From assembly GCA_031253625.1 (NCBI GenBank), contig JAIRVZ010000056.1, forward strand, positions 1-53,806: DNA of 53,806 nucleotides, read 5' to 3'. The stretch comes from Dysgonamonadaceae bacterium. Its GTDB lineage: Bacteria > Bacteroidota > Bacteroidia > Bacteroidales > Azobacteroidaceae. Below the pieces are notes generated by a model. That model ran no database searches. It was not told the origin of the DNA and saw only the letters and a program-made list of their open reading frames with translations. This document shows positions 8,156 to 17,385 of this stretch, one piece after another; the stretch's first letter is position 1; every line of letters starts with the position of its first letter. The position numbers and the translations under genes are program-made.

Positions 8156-9013
8156 TCATATCATTCTTTGAATATTTGCTTTATGTCGCTTCTCCATTTT
8201 TTCAATGATTTGAGTAACAATACTGTTTGTGTTATTAATATCGGGAAAAAGAAAAGACTCATCAATTCCGAACTCTCTTTTAAGTTGTTTCTTTATTGAA
8301 ATTCTTTTAGAATTTGGAATTATGACTTTAAGCATGTTCATCTCATATATTGAATAATAATCTAATGGATGAATCATCTTACCGAAACAAACAAAAACAC
8401 CACTTTGACGTATTAATCTTTCATCTATCTGACTTTCTCTCGGTTTTATACATATCGGAAAGTCAAGATTTTTCAATGAACTGAACTTATACGACGATAA
8501 ATCAATTATTTCGCTCTTATTAAGAGAATGATAATTTACATACTGAGGATCTATGCAGTAAACAGCCGATGATTCTCTATCAAAACCAAACATTGTTCCA
8601 CATAAAGTATATTCTTCCTTATCCAAATCTACAGAATTAGTTTCTGCAACACTGAAATAAAGTGCCACCAAAGGATTTGTAGAAAAGTCAAGTAATCTTG
8701 TCGGAATACCATAATGTTGCATTAGATATAAATAATAAACATCTCCATAACCTTTATCTCCACATAAATTTTTGTATGATTTTTTAAATTCTCTTAATGC
8801 AAGAAGATCATTTTTCACCTTATAAGTAACACGTTTTGAAAGATATGGGTCGTCATTAGGTACTTCAAACTTATCTCTAAATCGGGAGGGTTCAAGTTGA
8901 AATTCGGAAAACCTTTGCCCTCTATACCATGTATAGTTTAAGTAGTTCGTTTGATGTATTGCTTTAAGATATTCTGTAAGAGTATTAACGATTATTCTGT
9001 GTTTAATAGGCAT
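8156..9013 (-). CDS. FRG-domain protein, candidate defence partner
   Basis: A 285-aa protein with the FRG-domain signature: YRGQ at residues 30-33 (TWYRGQRFSEFQLEPS) and, later, YLMQHYGIPTRLLDFSTNP with the conserved HYG-PTRLLD core. FRG domains occur in many mobile-element and antiphage-associated proteins, but their activity is not settled. It lies 67 bp downstream of a GHKL-ATPase/nuclease gene on the same strand, so the two are probably cotranscribed. A decayed copy of part of this gene lies upstream of the ATPase (11252-11345). The function in defence is inferred. Confidence 0.75.
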   Translation of the reverse strand: MPIKHRIIVNTLTEYLKAIHQTNYLNYTWYRGQRFSEFQLEPSRFRDKFEVPNDDPYLSKRVTYKVKNDLLALREFKKSYKNLCGDKGYGDVYYLYLMQHYGIPTRLLDFSTNPLVALYFSVAETNSVDLDKEEYTLCGTMFGFDRESSAVYCIDPQYVNYHSLNKSEIIDLSSYKFSSLKNLDFPICIKPRESQIDERLIRQSGVFVCFGKMIHPLDYYSIYEMNMLKVIIPNSKRISIKKQLKREFGIDESFLFPDINNTNSIVTQIIEKMEKRHKANIQRMI

Positions 9014-9080
9014 TTTTATTCTATACTTTCATTCTGTATTAAGTAATCGTTATCCATATCATAAAATTGATAATCTATAT

Positions 9081-11099
9081 TTATATAGCAACCTTTTTTA
9101 AGGTTGAAGAAGTCCTTCCAAAGTTTATTTCTTCAAAATCTTTACTTGCTTTCTCTTGGACATCAACATCTTTAACTTCTAAGATAGCAGACATATATTT
9201 TAACTTTCGTTTCAGATTCTCAATGATGTCTGCCCATTTCATTACCCATATTTCAATATTCTTATTTTTACTTCTAAAATAGAAATATGGATTTTCTTCT
9301 TCGCCTTTTATTTGAAAAGACGCATCATCATTAACCGCAGAGCTTACAAGTAAAATCTTAAATCGGACATTTGAAGGAGTTATTGAGCTTTTTTCAATTT
9401 CAGATGCATATTTCATTACTTGCCCCAGTTCTTTAGGACTGATTTTCACTTTTGGTGCTTTTAATTCAACGATAAGCACTTCCCTATGCTTTGGATCTAT
9501 AATTTTTTCGCTGTACATGAATAAGTCAGTTATTGACCTAATAGGTTTTTCCACATCAGCAGCGTTGTCATCTTTCTTTGAAACCTTATATTCTAAACAA
9601 TCATCACGAAGCAGCTTCAGATTGTTTTCTAATCCTTTATCAGAAAGCAATTTCGTGGATTCATTATATTCCTCTCCAAATATCCAAAGCATTTTTTCAA
9701 GAAATTTGTGCAACTCTTTCCTTTCTTTTATATTTTTTGATATTTCAGAATAAACTATTTTTTCTATAAACTCTAATTCTTCCATTTTTTTAGCAACTTT
9801 ATCAGAAAATTCAATAACATCATCTAATTCTGTTCTTTCTAATAAATTGGAAAATTGGGAAATCATTTTATTGTTCAGTTTTAAAATGCTTCTTAATATT
9901 TGATCAAATTCTCCATTTGAAATCGTTCTATCGATTAATGGATAAATAATTTCTCTAAGTTTATTTTTTTCATTCAACAAATTATATTTATCCTCAACAA
10001 GGAATGCAAGCTTGTCAAAAACCATTACTTTGGATTTTGAACTTGCACTTTCTTTGTATGGATAATATTCATCCTTTTTTAGTTTATCTATGAAATTATC
10101 GAATTCTTTGTTTTTTTCTTTAAAAAATTCATTCAGTTGATTTTTTATAAAAGACTTGTAATGCTTTACCTCTTCATCCATTCCGTCCAAATCAACATTA
10201 CGATACATATCAGAAGGTAAAGAGTCACAGGATATATAAACGAACCAACCTCCAATTTTGGGACTTAACCATTCTGCTTCATATTCAAAACCTGTTGCAA
10301 TAGTTTGAATACCTGCATTTAATGTAGTCAAGAACACTTTTCTTTTGTCGATATTTTTAATTTGCATAAAATTGAACCTAATTTTATGCTCTTTCCCTTT
10401 TTTATCTTCATATGGTAAAATCTTTTTTACAGGTTTTCCAATTACAAAATCAGAAGGAAGTATCTGTTTTTTATTTATATGTATCTTTACTTCTTCATTG
10501 AATATCTTGAGTGGATACCGTTCAAAAATTGCATCTTCTATATTTTCCCTTAAGAATTTGTCTATTATCTTCTTTTTTGGCTCACTGTCCGTAATGTTAC
10601 TATCATATAAATCTGAAACTACAACTTGATAATAGGTATTCTGGTTTTTAGGTAAAATTTCTTCTGTCGTTTCTATATTAATATCTGTAACATTAATATT
10701 TCGTCCAAAGCTACTGAAGTTTAGAGGTATGATTGCTTTAGAATATGTCTTATCATCATTTGAATAACCAATGGTTTCTATTTCTACTTTCTTACCTATT
10801 TGGAATGCAGCAAAACGTCCAATTCCTTTTCCACCATCTTTATTAGCTGTACCAACATCTAATATTTTATTGTCAAGATCATTAATATGAACTCCAAAAC
10901 CATCATCTTTAACAGCTATCTTTTTTATGATTAAAGGATGTATTTCTAATGGATCTGTATAATCAATGTCAATCCAAATATTTTTTGCTTTAGCCTGCAA
11001 TGAGTTATTTACTAACTCACAAAAAGCTGCAAACGTACTTATATAGTTTGCAAAAAGTTCGTTTATTAACCTTGAATTTGTTGTGAGCTTCCTTTTCAT
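9081..11099 (-). CDS. GHKL (Hsp90-like) ATPase with C-terminal PD-(D/E)xK-like domain
   Basis: The N-terminus holds a GHKL ATP-binding fold: N-box E28-L-V-N31, G1 DDGFG (65-69) and G2 GGKGIGRFA (about 89-97), as in Hsp90/MutL/MORC-type ATPases. The central part is charged and helical. Near residues 539-562, REVLIVELKAP with E545-x-K547, followed by a Gln about 13 residues on (ELGQVMKYA), looks like a PD-(D/E)xK nuclease core. The 672-aa protein would couple an ATP-driven clamp to DNA cleavage. A perfect -7 element lies 54 bp upstream. It is probably in one operon with the FRG gene. I do not know a named system with this pair. Confidence 0.7.
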   Translation of the reverse strand: MKRKLTTNSRLINELFANYISTFAAFCELVNNSLQAKAKNIWIDIDYTDPLEIHPLIIKKIAVKDDGFGVHINDLDNKILDVGTANKDGGKGIGRFAAFQIGKKVEIETIGYSNDDKTYSKAIIPLNFSSFGRNINVTDINIETTEEILPKNQNTYYQVVVSDLYDSNITDSEPKKKIIDKFLRENIEDAIFERYPLKIFNEEVKIHINKKQILPSDFVIGKPVKKILPYEDKKGKEHKIRFNFMQIKNIDKRKVFLTTLNAGIQTIATGFEYEAEWLSPKIGGWFVYISCDSLPSDMYRNVDLDGMDEEVKHYKSFIKNQLNEFFKEKNKEFDNFIDKLKKDEYYPYKESASSKSKVMVFDKLAFLVEDKYNLLNEKNKLREIIYPLIDRTISNGEFDQILRSILKLNNKMISQFSNLLERTELDDVIEFSDKVAKKMEELEFIEKIVYSEISKNIKERKELHKFLEKMLWIFGEEYNESTKLLSDKGLENNLKLLRDDCLEYKVSKKDDNAADVEKPIRSITDLFMYSEKIIDPKHREVLIVELKAPKVKISPKELGQVMKYASEIEKSSITPSNVRFKILLVSSAVNDDASFQIKGEEENPYFYFRSKNKNIEIWVMKWADIIENLKRKLKYMSAILEVKDVDVQEKASKDFEEINFGRTSSTLKKVAI

Positions 11100-11152
11100 G
11101 ACTTATTTATATTAAAATTTCATGACAATCATGTTTATGCAACAATCACGTA

Positions 11153-11160
11153 CAAAAATA
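11153..11160 (-). promoter_or_regulatory. -7 promoter element for the GHKL-ATPase/FRG operon
   Basis: On the minus strand this reads TATTTTTG, a perfect TAnnTTTG, placed 54 bp before the ATPase start at 11099. Confidence 0.5.
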
Positions 11161-11251
11161 CTAATATATTTTGGGTTAGAAATTAAATCTGATTAAGTTT
11201 TTACCAAATTGATCATCTGTTAAAATTAAAGTTATAAAGCTCGACTACCTA

Positions 11252-11345
11252 TTCATCAACTCTGAACTTTCTTTTAAGTTTTTTTTATTAAAACCCGTTT
11301 AAAATTTGGGATTATGATTTTCGGAAAGTCAAGATTTTTTTTTGA
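11252..11345 (-). pseudogene. Degraded fragment of an FRG-domain gene
   Basis: The stretch from 11252 resembles 8253-8335 of the FRG gene (shared runs such as CTTTTAAGTT and GGGATTATGA/GGAATTATGA). After a deletion it resumes with TCGGAAAGTCAAGATTTTT, which matches about 8456-8474. The order and orientation are kept. It is therefore a shortened, decayed duplicate of the FRG gene's 3' half, left on the other side of the ATPase gene. It has no open frame of its own. Confidence 0.65.
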
Positions 11346-11379
11346 AAATTATAATTAACTCATTCTGAACAATTCTATA

Positions 11380-11419
11380 TAACTTTGCTTGAATATTTAA
11401 TAGATAATGCTTAGCTTTG
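11380..11419 (+). promoter_or_regulatory. Tandem -7 elements for the toxin/SirB1-like operon
   Basis: TAACTTTG (11380-11387) and TAGCTTTG (11412-11419) both match TAnnTTTG perfectly. The second lies 25 bp before the start codon at 11445. Confidence 0.5.
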
Positions 11420-11444
11420 CGAAGTACTAAAGTTACTTAAAGTT

Positions 11445-12800
11445 ATGATACCTTTAAAATATGTATTAATAACGTCTTTGTTATTGTCAATCAACACGAT
11501 TGGCATTTTTGGACAAGTGCCTGTGGTAACAACGCCACGGCCTGGCACATTATCGCCTGGTGTTAATATTGGATTTCCGGCAAATAGAAATAATCCTGCG
11601 CCAAATATTCCGGCTTTACCCGGTTTCAACAATAACAATCAGCAACAGTTAGACATGGTCAGACGTGACATGCTTGAGGTTCAACGTCGTAATGCAGAAA
11701 TGCAAAGAATGTCAAATGGGGATTCGGAATACTTTTCCTCAAACTGGGGTATTCGATACGAATTACCTTCGTGTGTGGGAATGCCGGGAACAGAATATTT
11801 TTACCAAACAGCAGAAAAATTACTTGATATGTTGAGCGGAAAAACACCGCTTAATTTGAAAGAAGCTGTATTTTCAGTCGAAAATGCTTATTTTGAAGGA
11901 AATATTGACCGTACAAAATACGAAAAGGCTATCTCGGAATTAGTAACCATTGCCCAAGTGAAAGCAAAACAGGACGGTTTGAACTGGAATAACCCGACAA
12001 CTAAAAATATCATGTTATTCCGGGTTATGTCTGATACCTTAAAACTGAAGTTGCCTGCACGGGAAAGTTCAACCGTTTCATATCCCATGCAGTATGATTT
12101 TGATGATTTTTGGGCTAAAGAAGATATCACTAAATTATTTGTTACAAAACTTCTCGCAAGTCATTCGGGACAATGCCACTCATTGCCATTGCTGTATCTA
12201 ATCCTTTGCGAAGCGACCGGAGCAGAGGCTAATCTGACTTTTTCGCCGATGCACTCGTATATAAAATTCAAAGACCGGCAGGGAAATTGGAATAACCTTG
12301 AATTAACGATAGGAAGAATAGTAACCGATGCTTTTATTATCGGTTCGGGATTTATTACTACAGAAGCCATAAAGAATGGTCTGTATATGGAGCCGCAAAC
12401 AAAGAAACAAGCGATAGCGCATTGTTTAAACGACTTGGCAATGTATTATGAACGTAAGTATGGTTATGATAAATTTCTCATTCAATGTGCAGATTCCGCC
12501 TTGAAATATGCACCGGGTAATTTTTCTATATTGGCGATGAAATCGAATTATCACTCTGCGCATTTCGAATATACAGCCAGACAGGCAGGCTGGCCTCCTC
12601 AAGATACATTGAAAGTACATTATCCCCGCATTTATGAACTATATGAAGAAAGAAATAATTTTTACCAAAAAATAGATAACATGGGTTATCGTGAAATGCC
12701 TAAAGATATATATGAAGTATGGCTTCGTTCGTTAGATGAAGAAAAAGAAAGACGGGAACATGACGAGAAATATCATAAAATTTTACAATTTGCCAAATAA
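11445..12800 (+). CDS. Secreted SirB1/transglutaminase-like protein (copy 1)
   Basis: A 451-aa protein with a signal peptide (residues 1-24), then a Pro/Asn/Gln-rich linker (about 25-70) and an alpha-rich domain. It has a cysteine-histidine core resembling the transglutaminase-like SirB1 family: GQCHSLPLLY with Cys244, then SPMHSYIKF with His270 and NNLELT with Glu286. The C-terminal part has TPR-like helices. It is a paralogue of the gene at 14381-15448; both share PLNLKEAVF/PLNFKNAVF and the Cys-His-Glu spacing. The two copies flank a toxin-like/immunity-like pair. A maturation or processing role is possible but unproven. Confidence 0.6.
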   Translation: MIPLKYVLITSLLLSINTIGIFGQVPVVTTPRPGTLSPGVNIGFPANRNNPAPNIPALPGFNNNNQQQLDMVRRDMLEVQRRNAEMQRMSNGDSEYFSSNWGIRYELPSCVGMPGTEYFYQTAEKLLDMLSGKTPLNLKEAVFSVENAYFEGNIDRTKYEKAISELVTIAQVKAKQDGLNWNNPTTKNIMLFRVMSDTLKLKLPARESSTVSYPMQYDFDDFWAKEDITKLFVTKLLASHSGQCHSLPLLYLILCEATGAEANLTFSPMHSYIKFKDRQGNWNNLELTIGRIVTDAFIIGSGFITTEAIKNGLYMEPQTKKQAIAHCLNDLAMYYERKYGYDKFLIQCADSALKYAPGNFSILAMKSNYHSAHFEYTARQAGWPPQDTLKVHYPRIYELYEERNNFYQKIDNMGYREMPKDIYEVWLRSLDEEKERREHDEKYHKILQFAK

Positions 12801-12818
12801 TCAATAAAAAACAGAAAT

Positions 12819-13781
12819 ATGAAACGAACAGTATTATTTATGGGAATTTTACTTGCTGCAAGTTCAACTTATGCGCAAGACATTTTCAAAAAGCATGGAC
12901 ATGACAAGGAAATGCTTACGCTAAGCAAGGGACGTTACAAGGAAACATTTATCAATGAAGAAGTAATGCAAATCGGCACGGTGTTGATTAATACCCGTAC
13001 TGACAAAGTGATTAAATTTATTGAAGAAGCCACAACTGGATTGGGTTATAAAGCAGAAGCCACAAGTCGTTTTCTTACTATAGACCCACTCGCAGAAAAA
13101 TTTCCATGGCAAAGCCCTTATGTTTTTTGCAATAATAACCCAATACGATATATTGACCCAACAGGAGAAGCAGCATGGGACGTTACAAGAGATTGGAATG
13201 AGCAAGACCTTGAAAATTTCCAACAATTTGTTGCAGACAGATTAAAACAATATGTAGATAATAATAAGAAGGCAAACTGTGCCAGTTTAGCGTTTGACTT
13301 AATAATTGACTATGCAAGTGAAAATGGATTACAATTAACTCTTCAGACTAAAGATGGTAGGTCATTTGATTCAAATGCTGATGTTTACAATACTGTTGAT
13401 GATTTCAAATATGGTGCAAAAGGCGATAATGGTCAGCGAGATAAAAGCACAAGTGTTTTTACTCAAATGTTTGCGAGAGACGTTTCCTCAAATACAACTA
13501 CAGTTGATAAGGCAAATACAGTAGCTGGCGATATGGCTATTCTCACAGCCCCTGCCGACCATATTGTTATATTTAATCAAGGAGGAGCCACGGCACAAGA
13601 TAGAAGAGTTTCATATGGTAACCTTATGTTTGAAAATGGTGTTGCAAAAAATACTACTATAACATACAATAAAAGAGATTGGACTAATTCCACTGTTGAT
13701 GGTCAGGGACGAACAATGGTATATAATCCCGGCACATCTAAAGTACATCGATGGAAAGTTTTTACGACAACAGGAAACTAA
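12819..13781 (+). CDS. Secreted short RHS-tail protein with papain-like (NlpC/P60-like) C-terminus
   Basis: A 320-aa protein built as a polymorphic toxin. It has a signal peptide ending ...TYAQ (residue 20), a short conserved region (DIFKKHGHDKEMLTLSKGRY) and the end of an RHS core (SRFLTIDPLAEKFPWQSPY ... NNNPIRYIDPTGE, about 83-117). A unique C-terminus follows, where NCASLAF (Cys154) and the segment GDMAILTAPADHIVIF (His248) form an NlpC/P60- or CHAP-like Cys-His pair. The probable activity is a peptidase or amidase. It lacks the long RHS repeat shell. The next gene is a plausible immunity protein. Confidence 0.65.
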   Translation: MKRTVLFMGILLAASSTYAQDIFKKHGHDKEMLTLSKGRYKETFINEEVMQIGTVLINTRTDKVIKFIEEATTGLGYKAEATSRFLTIDPLAEKFPWQSPYVFCNNNPIRYIDPTGEAAWDVTRDWNEQDLENFQQFVADRLKQYVDNNKKANCASLAFDLIIDYASENGLQLTLQTKDGRSFDSNADVYNTVDDFKYGAKGDNGQRDKSTSVFTQMFARDVSSNTTTVDKANTVAGDMAILTAPADHIVIFNQGGATAQDRRVSYGNLMFENGVAKNTTITYNKRDWTNSTVDGQGRTMVYNPGTSKVHRWKVFTTTGN

Positions 13782-13786
13782 AAAAA

Positions 13787-14332
13787 ATGAAACGATACAT
13801 TATTACTATATTTTTCGGATGGTGCATTATTTACGCCTTTTCTCAAAACCAGTATGCTACGCTACCTGGAACGTATGACGTAAATGAGAGGCTTATGGAT
13901 TCCATAATAAGTCAATATGCCAACAATAATTATAAAGCATTAATTTATAGTCCATCTGCAAAACTATCGTCTATATGTACTATCTTAATAATAGATTCTC
14001 AAGACAGTATAAAATATTGGGCATTTAGAGACAGTACAATAATTATAGAAGGATTTTTGCCTGATAGAGCGATTTTTAATTATAAAGATTACAAAAAAAC
14101 CGGAGTCATAAAAAAAGAGCAACCGCCTGTAAAATTTACACCGCCTATTACGTGTCAAGAAGATAACTCAGAATGGGTAGTGTATAAAAGCCATTGTATT
14201 GAATTCTATTTTGAATATGGTGCTGTTGTTACTTATTATGCTGAAGATTCTGGTCGCGTGAAATATCGTAAAAAATGGTTGGATATAATTAAAATGGAAT
14301 TAAAAGATATAATTTTTGATAAATCAAATTGA
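13787..14332 (+). CDS. Small secreted protein, candidate immunity protein
   Basis: A 181-aa protein with a signal peptide (MKRYIITIFFGWCIIYAFSQ). I do not recognise a family. The start at 13787 is chosen because it gives this signal peptide and lies 5 bp after the toxin-like gene's stop; an in-frame start at 13751 would overlap that gene. Being exported like its neighbour and directly downstream of it, it fits an immunity protein that neutralises the papain-like domain in the periplasm. This is inferred from position only. Confidence 0.5.
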   Translation: MKRYIITIFFGWCIIYAFSQNQYATLPGTYDVNERLMDSIISQYANNNYKALIYSPSAKLSSICTILIIDSQDSIKYWAFRDSTIIIEGFLPDRAIFNYKDYKKTGVIKKEQPPVKFTPPITCQEDNSEWVVYKSHCIEFYFEYGAVVTYYAEDSGRVKYRKKWLDIIKMELKDIIFDKSN

Positions 14333-14380
14333 AGCAACACTTGGTACTTTCAGGATGAATGTGTACATAAAAAATGAAAA

Positions 14381-15448
14381 ATGAGAAACTTATTGTTAAG
14401 CATTATATTATTTTGTTCGTTATCTATTTGTGCTCAAAATCCTGACACATATCAGGAAGTATATGGTTTTATCAATAAAATGTTGAATGATGAAATTCCT
14501 TTGAATTTTAAAAATGCCGTTTTTGCTACTGAAAGTGCCTATTTTGATGATTATCTGGATATTGAACCGCTATATCAGGAAATAGAAATGCTTGCTCAAT
14601 TAACAAATGTTATTTCCGGTACAGAGTTAATAACATATCGAGGGAAAGATAAGAATTTTGTTGCAAAACATGCTGCTCTTTTCAAAATGATAACAGATAG
14701 TCTTGCAATACCTCTCGATTCAATTCATATTTTGGCGCATGAGCCATATACTTACGATTTTGATGATCCAATGGGACAAAAAGACTGGACAAAAATGTTT
14801 GTATCCAAACTATTAGAAACTGGCGAAGGCAATTGCCATTCATTACCTTATCTCTATAAAATCTTGGCAGATGAATTAAATATTCCTTGTTATCTTGCAT
14901 TTGCCCCTAATCATATTTATATCAAACTCTATGCTGAAAATACAGGTTGGTATAATACGGAACTGACAAGTGCAACATTCCCAATTGATGCATGGATTAT
15001 TGCTTCGGGCTATGTTACGATTGATGCAATCCGTAACGGCTTATATATGGATACATTAAGCAATAAACAAGCTGTAGCCAACTGCCTGCTGGATTTGGCA
15101 CAAGGTTATCAACATAAATACGGTAAAGAAAATCCTGAATTTGTTATAAAATGTTGTAATACGGTTTTACAATATCATCCTACCAACGTCAATGCCATGT
15201 TAACTAAAGCCGAAGCACAAAAACATTACATCCATACCTTGATGAAAGCACAAAATCTGAAAAAGCCGGAAGACCTTTTTTCAGACCAGTCCATCAAAGA
15301 AATGTATCTGGAAATGGAATCAATTTATATTCAATTGCATAAGTCGGGGTATCGACGAATGCCGGAGGAAATGTATTTACAGTGGATGAGATTACTCACG
15401 AATGAGCCGGATATTTATACCAATCAAAAGTTGAAAGGTTCAAAATAG
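14381..15448 (+). CDS. Secreted SirB1/transglutaminase-like protein (copy 2)
   Basis: A 355-aa paralogue of the gene at 11445-12800, without the Pro/Asn-rich linker. It has a signal peptide (residues 1-18), then the same core: GEGNCHSLPYLYKILADEL (Cys152), APNHIYIKL (His178) and YNTELT (Glu194). C-terminal TPR-like helices follow and end near YRRMPEEMYLQWMRLL, which matches YREMPKDIYEVWLRSL in copy 1. It closes the four-gene secreted operon. Cys, His and Glu are kept in both copies, so both may be active. Confidence 0.6.
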   Translation: MRNLLLSIILFCSLSICAQNPDTYQEVYGFINKMLNDEIPLNFKNAVFATESAYFDDYLDIEPLYQEIEMLAQLTNVISGTELITYRGKDKNFVAKHAALFKMITDSLAIPLDSIHILAHEPYTYDFDDPMGQKDWTKMFVSKLLETGEGNCHSLPYLYKILADELNIPCYLAFAPNHIYIKLYAENTGWYNTELTSATFPIDAWIIASGYVTIDAIRNGLYMDTLSNKQAVANCLLDLAQGYQHKYGKENPEFVIKCCNTVLQYHPTNVNAMLTKAEAQKHYIHTLMKAQNLKKPEDLFSDQSIKEMYLEMESIYIQLHKSGYRRMPEEMYLQWMRLLTNEPDIYTNQKLKGSK

Positions 15449-15499
15449 ATTCTTCAGAGCTATCAAGGCTTTTTCGCGGATCCTTCAGTTGTGTTTAAG

Positions 15500-16600
15500 T
15501 CATGAAACTTGTATTACGATAGAGGTTTGCTCCTCTGTAACCAAATATGGATAAGTATAATTTGCACTTACATCTCCAATAATTTTATCTGAAGGATGGC
15601 CATAAGTATTATTAGTTCCAAAAGAAAATATGGCACTACGCATATTTTGCGCTAATATACCGTTATTAAAATTATTAATTGAACCATGATGAGGTATTTG
15701 TAATGTCCCTATGTGTGGCCAATATTTCGTTAAACGATTTTTCATATCTGTCATAATAACTTTCTTTCTTACATTAATATCTCCCATATATAGACAGCCA
15801 CTTTGATGAAAATGAAGATGTTGTTTCGTATAAAAGTGCCGGCAATAATTAAATGAATGTATATAATCATCAACTCTTTTCCCCGAAAATAGTATCATAG
15901 AAATTTCGTTTTGGTCTCCTTTGCTAACGGCTTCATATGCTTCAATTATTTTTTCCTTATGTCGATACATATCATTAACTGTATTAATATTTGAAATAGT
16001 CAAACCCTTAGAACGTAAAGCGTCTTCAAAGGCATTTCTTCTTTCATCACGCTCATAATTAAAAGGAATAAAGAGCCAATCAGCATCCACAAAAGGAATG
16101 AATACAGTACCGCTAACAAATGTTCCTTCACGACCTCCAATAATGTCAGTAATAGCTTCTCTTTTTTCATCGTCTATACCATTGACATTGGAATTTCCAG
16201 ATATATTTGCTTCGATTAAAATTATTGAAACATCTTCTCCAAAAAAAGTTTGTGGATTATCTATCAATTCTGTATTAAAATAACCATTGATAAAATTGCT
16301 TACTTTTATCAAGGCTTTCGCTTGCTCATCTAGCAGGGGAAGTACGACTCGTTTTATTTTGCAATGATTTTTTAAAAAATCAAGTCCATTAACATGATCT
16401 TCATGGAAATGAGAAATAAATAAAATATCAATTTTTTCATTTTTTCTAAAAGTTGAACTTATTTTTCTTTCCATCTCCGATTCACTTAAAGTTTTTGAGC
16501 CACAATCGTAAACTATAGTAAACACATTGTTGTTAAATGTATGCCGTTCAGTATAGAAAGCACCTTGTCCAATCGGATGAAATGTTCGTATTAATCCCAT
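15500..16600 (-). CDS. Metallo-beta-lactamase-fold hydrolase (ComEC-like)
   Basis: A 366-aa protein with the MBL metal motif HFHEDH (His64, His66, Asp68, His69) in ILFISHFHEDHVNGLDFL. A second motif, LQIPHHGSINNF, and the C-terminal GTNNTYGHPSDKI follow. The HHGS plus GHP pattern is typical of ComEC/Rec2-type MBL domains, which are often nucleases or phosphodiesterases. It has no membrane segments, so it would act in the cytoplasm. It is the last gene of a leftward operon after the PHP-ATPase and DUF6602 genes, 21 bp from the latter. The substrate is unknown; nucleic acid or a cyclic nucleotide are both possible. Confidence 0.75.
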   Translation of the reverse strand: MGLIRTFHPIGQGAFYTERHTFNNNVFTIVYDCGSKTLSESEMERKISSTFRKNEKIDILFISHFHEDHVNGLDFLKNHCKIKRVVLPLLDEQAKALIKVSNFINGYFNTELIDNPQTFFGEDVSIILIEANISGNSNVNGIDDEKREAITDIIGGREGTFVSGTVFIPFVDADWLFIPFNYERDERRNAFEDALRSKGLTISNINTVNDMYRHKEKIIEAYEAVSKGDQNEISMILFSGKRVDDYIHSFNYCRHFYTKQHLHFHQSGCLYMGDINVRKKVIMTDMKNRLTKYWPHIGTLQIPHHGSINNFNNGILAQNMRSAIFSFGTNNTYGHPSDKIIGDVSANYTYPYLVTEEQTSIVIQVS

Positions 16601-16621
16601 TACATTTTGACTATTATATTA

Positions 16622-17368
16622 TTAGAATTGCCTCACGCAATTAAGTTCCTTATCTGTAGCATACCAAATAAAGCTATTTCTCTTAACAGAGTTGTTTGAT
16701 AAGATGTCTGTGAGATTTGAGATAAAAAAGGGAAATGCAAGATCTTCGATATTATAGATAGAATGCGGATTTTCATCATCATTCCATACTTTTATGAACC
16801 AATCTTTATTTAGTGCAACGTGATTTACTTTAAATTTTTTATAGTTTTGTTTTCCTAAGAAATCTTGATTACTATCGTTATAGTTTTGAATGAAGGTATC
16901 TAAGTTAAAAGGTCGTTCATATCCTTCATATGAAAACACGCCATTAAAAAAAGGTTGTCGTTTATCTATTTTACCAGAAAAAATAAACTCTCCATTTTCA
17001 TTTGCTTGTCTTAATATTTCTGTCAATCTTTGGTTTTGAAGATTTGTCTTTACTTCGATTATTCCTCTTACTGCATCAGGAGTTAAAATAACGAAATCTC
17101 CTTCCTTAAAAAGAACAGGACTTGAATCATCATATATTAACAAATCAATTTGCTTTGAAGACAAATGTTCTCCTCTTGTGTTTGTTTGCTTTATTACAAA
17201 ACCTGTTCCTATAGTATATTTTTCAGGTAAAAAGCGTCTAATTATATTTTTCAAGATAGCCTCTTTGTACCTCCCTTCTTCTCCCCAGTGAGTGATTAGA
17301 TTTCTAACTTTATTTGTTAAAGCTAATAATTCCTTAGTCGTTGTTTTATGATAATTGATTAAACTCAT
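16622..17368 (-). CDS. DUF6602-type protein with PD-(D/E)xK nuclease motifs
   Basis: A 248-aa protein. Residues 73-107 show a PD-(D/E)xK core: KQIDLLIYDD (Asp75) and RGIIEVKTNL (Glu105-x-Lys107), preceded by an N-terminal helical region. The arrangement is that of DUF6602 and related endonuclease-like domains. It lies between the PHP-ATPase gene (17 bp upstream) and the MBL gene (21 bp downstream) on the same strand, so three potential nucleic-acid hydrolases are encoded together. A specificity or second-cleavage role in a defence system is inferred. Confidence 0.65.
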   Translation of the reverse strand: MSLINYHKTTTKELLALTNKVRNLITHWGEEGRYKEAILKNIIRRFLPEKYTIGTGFVIKQTNTRGEHLSSKQIDLLIYDDSSPVLFKEGDFVILTPDAVRGIIEVKTNLQNQRLTEILRQANENGEFIFSGKIDKRQPFFNGVFSYEGYERPFNLDTFIQNYNDSNQDFLGKQNYKKFKVNHVALNKDWFIKVWNDDENPHSIYNIEDLAFPFFISNLTDILSNNSVKRNSFIWYATDKELNCVRQF

Positions 17369-17385
17369 AAATATTTTTTTGGTAA

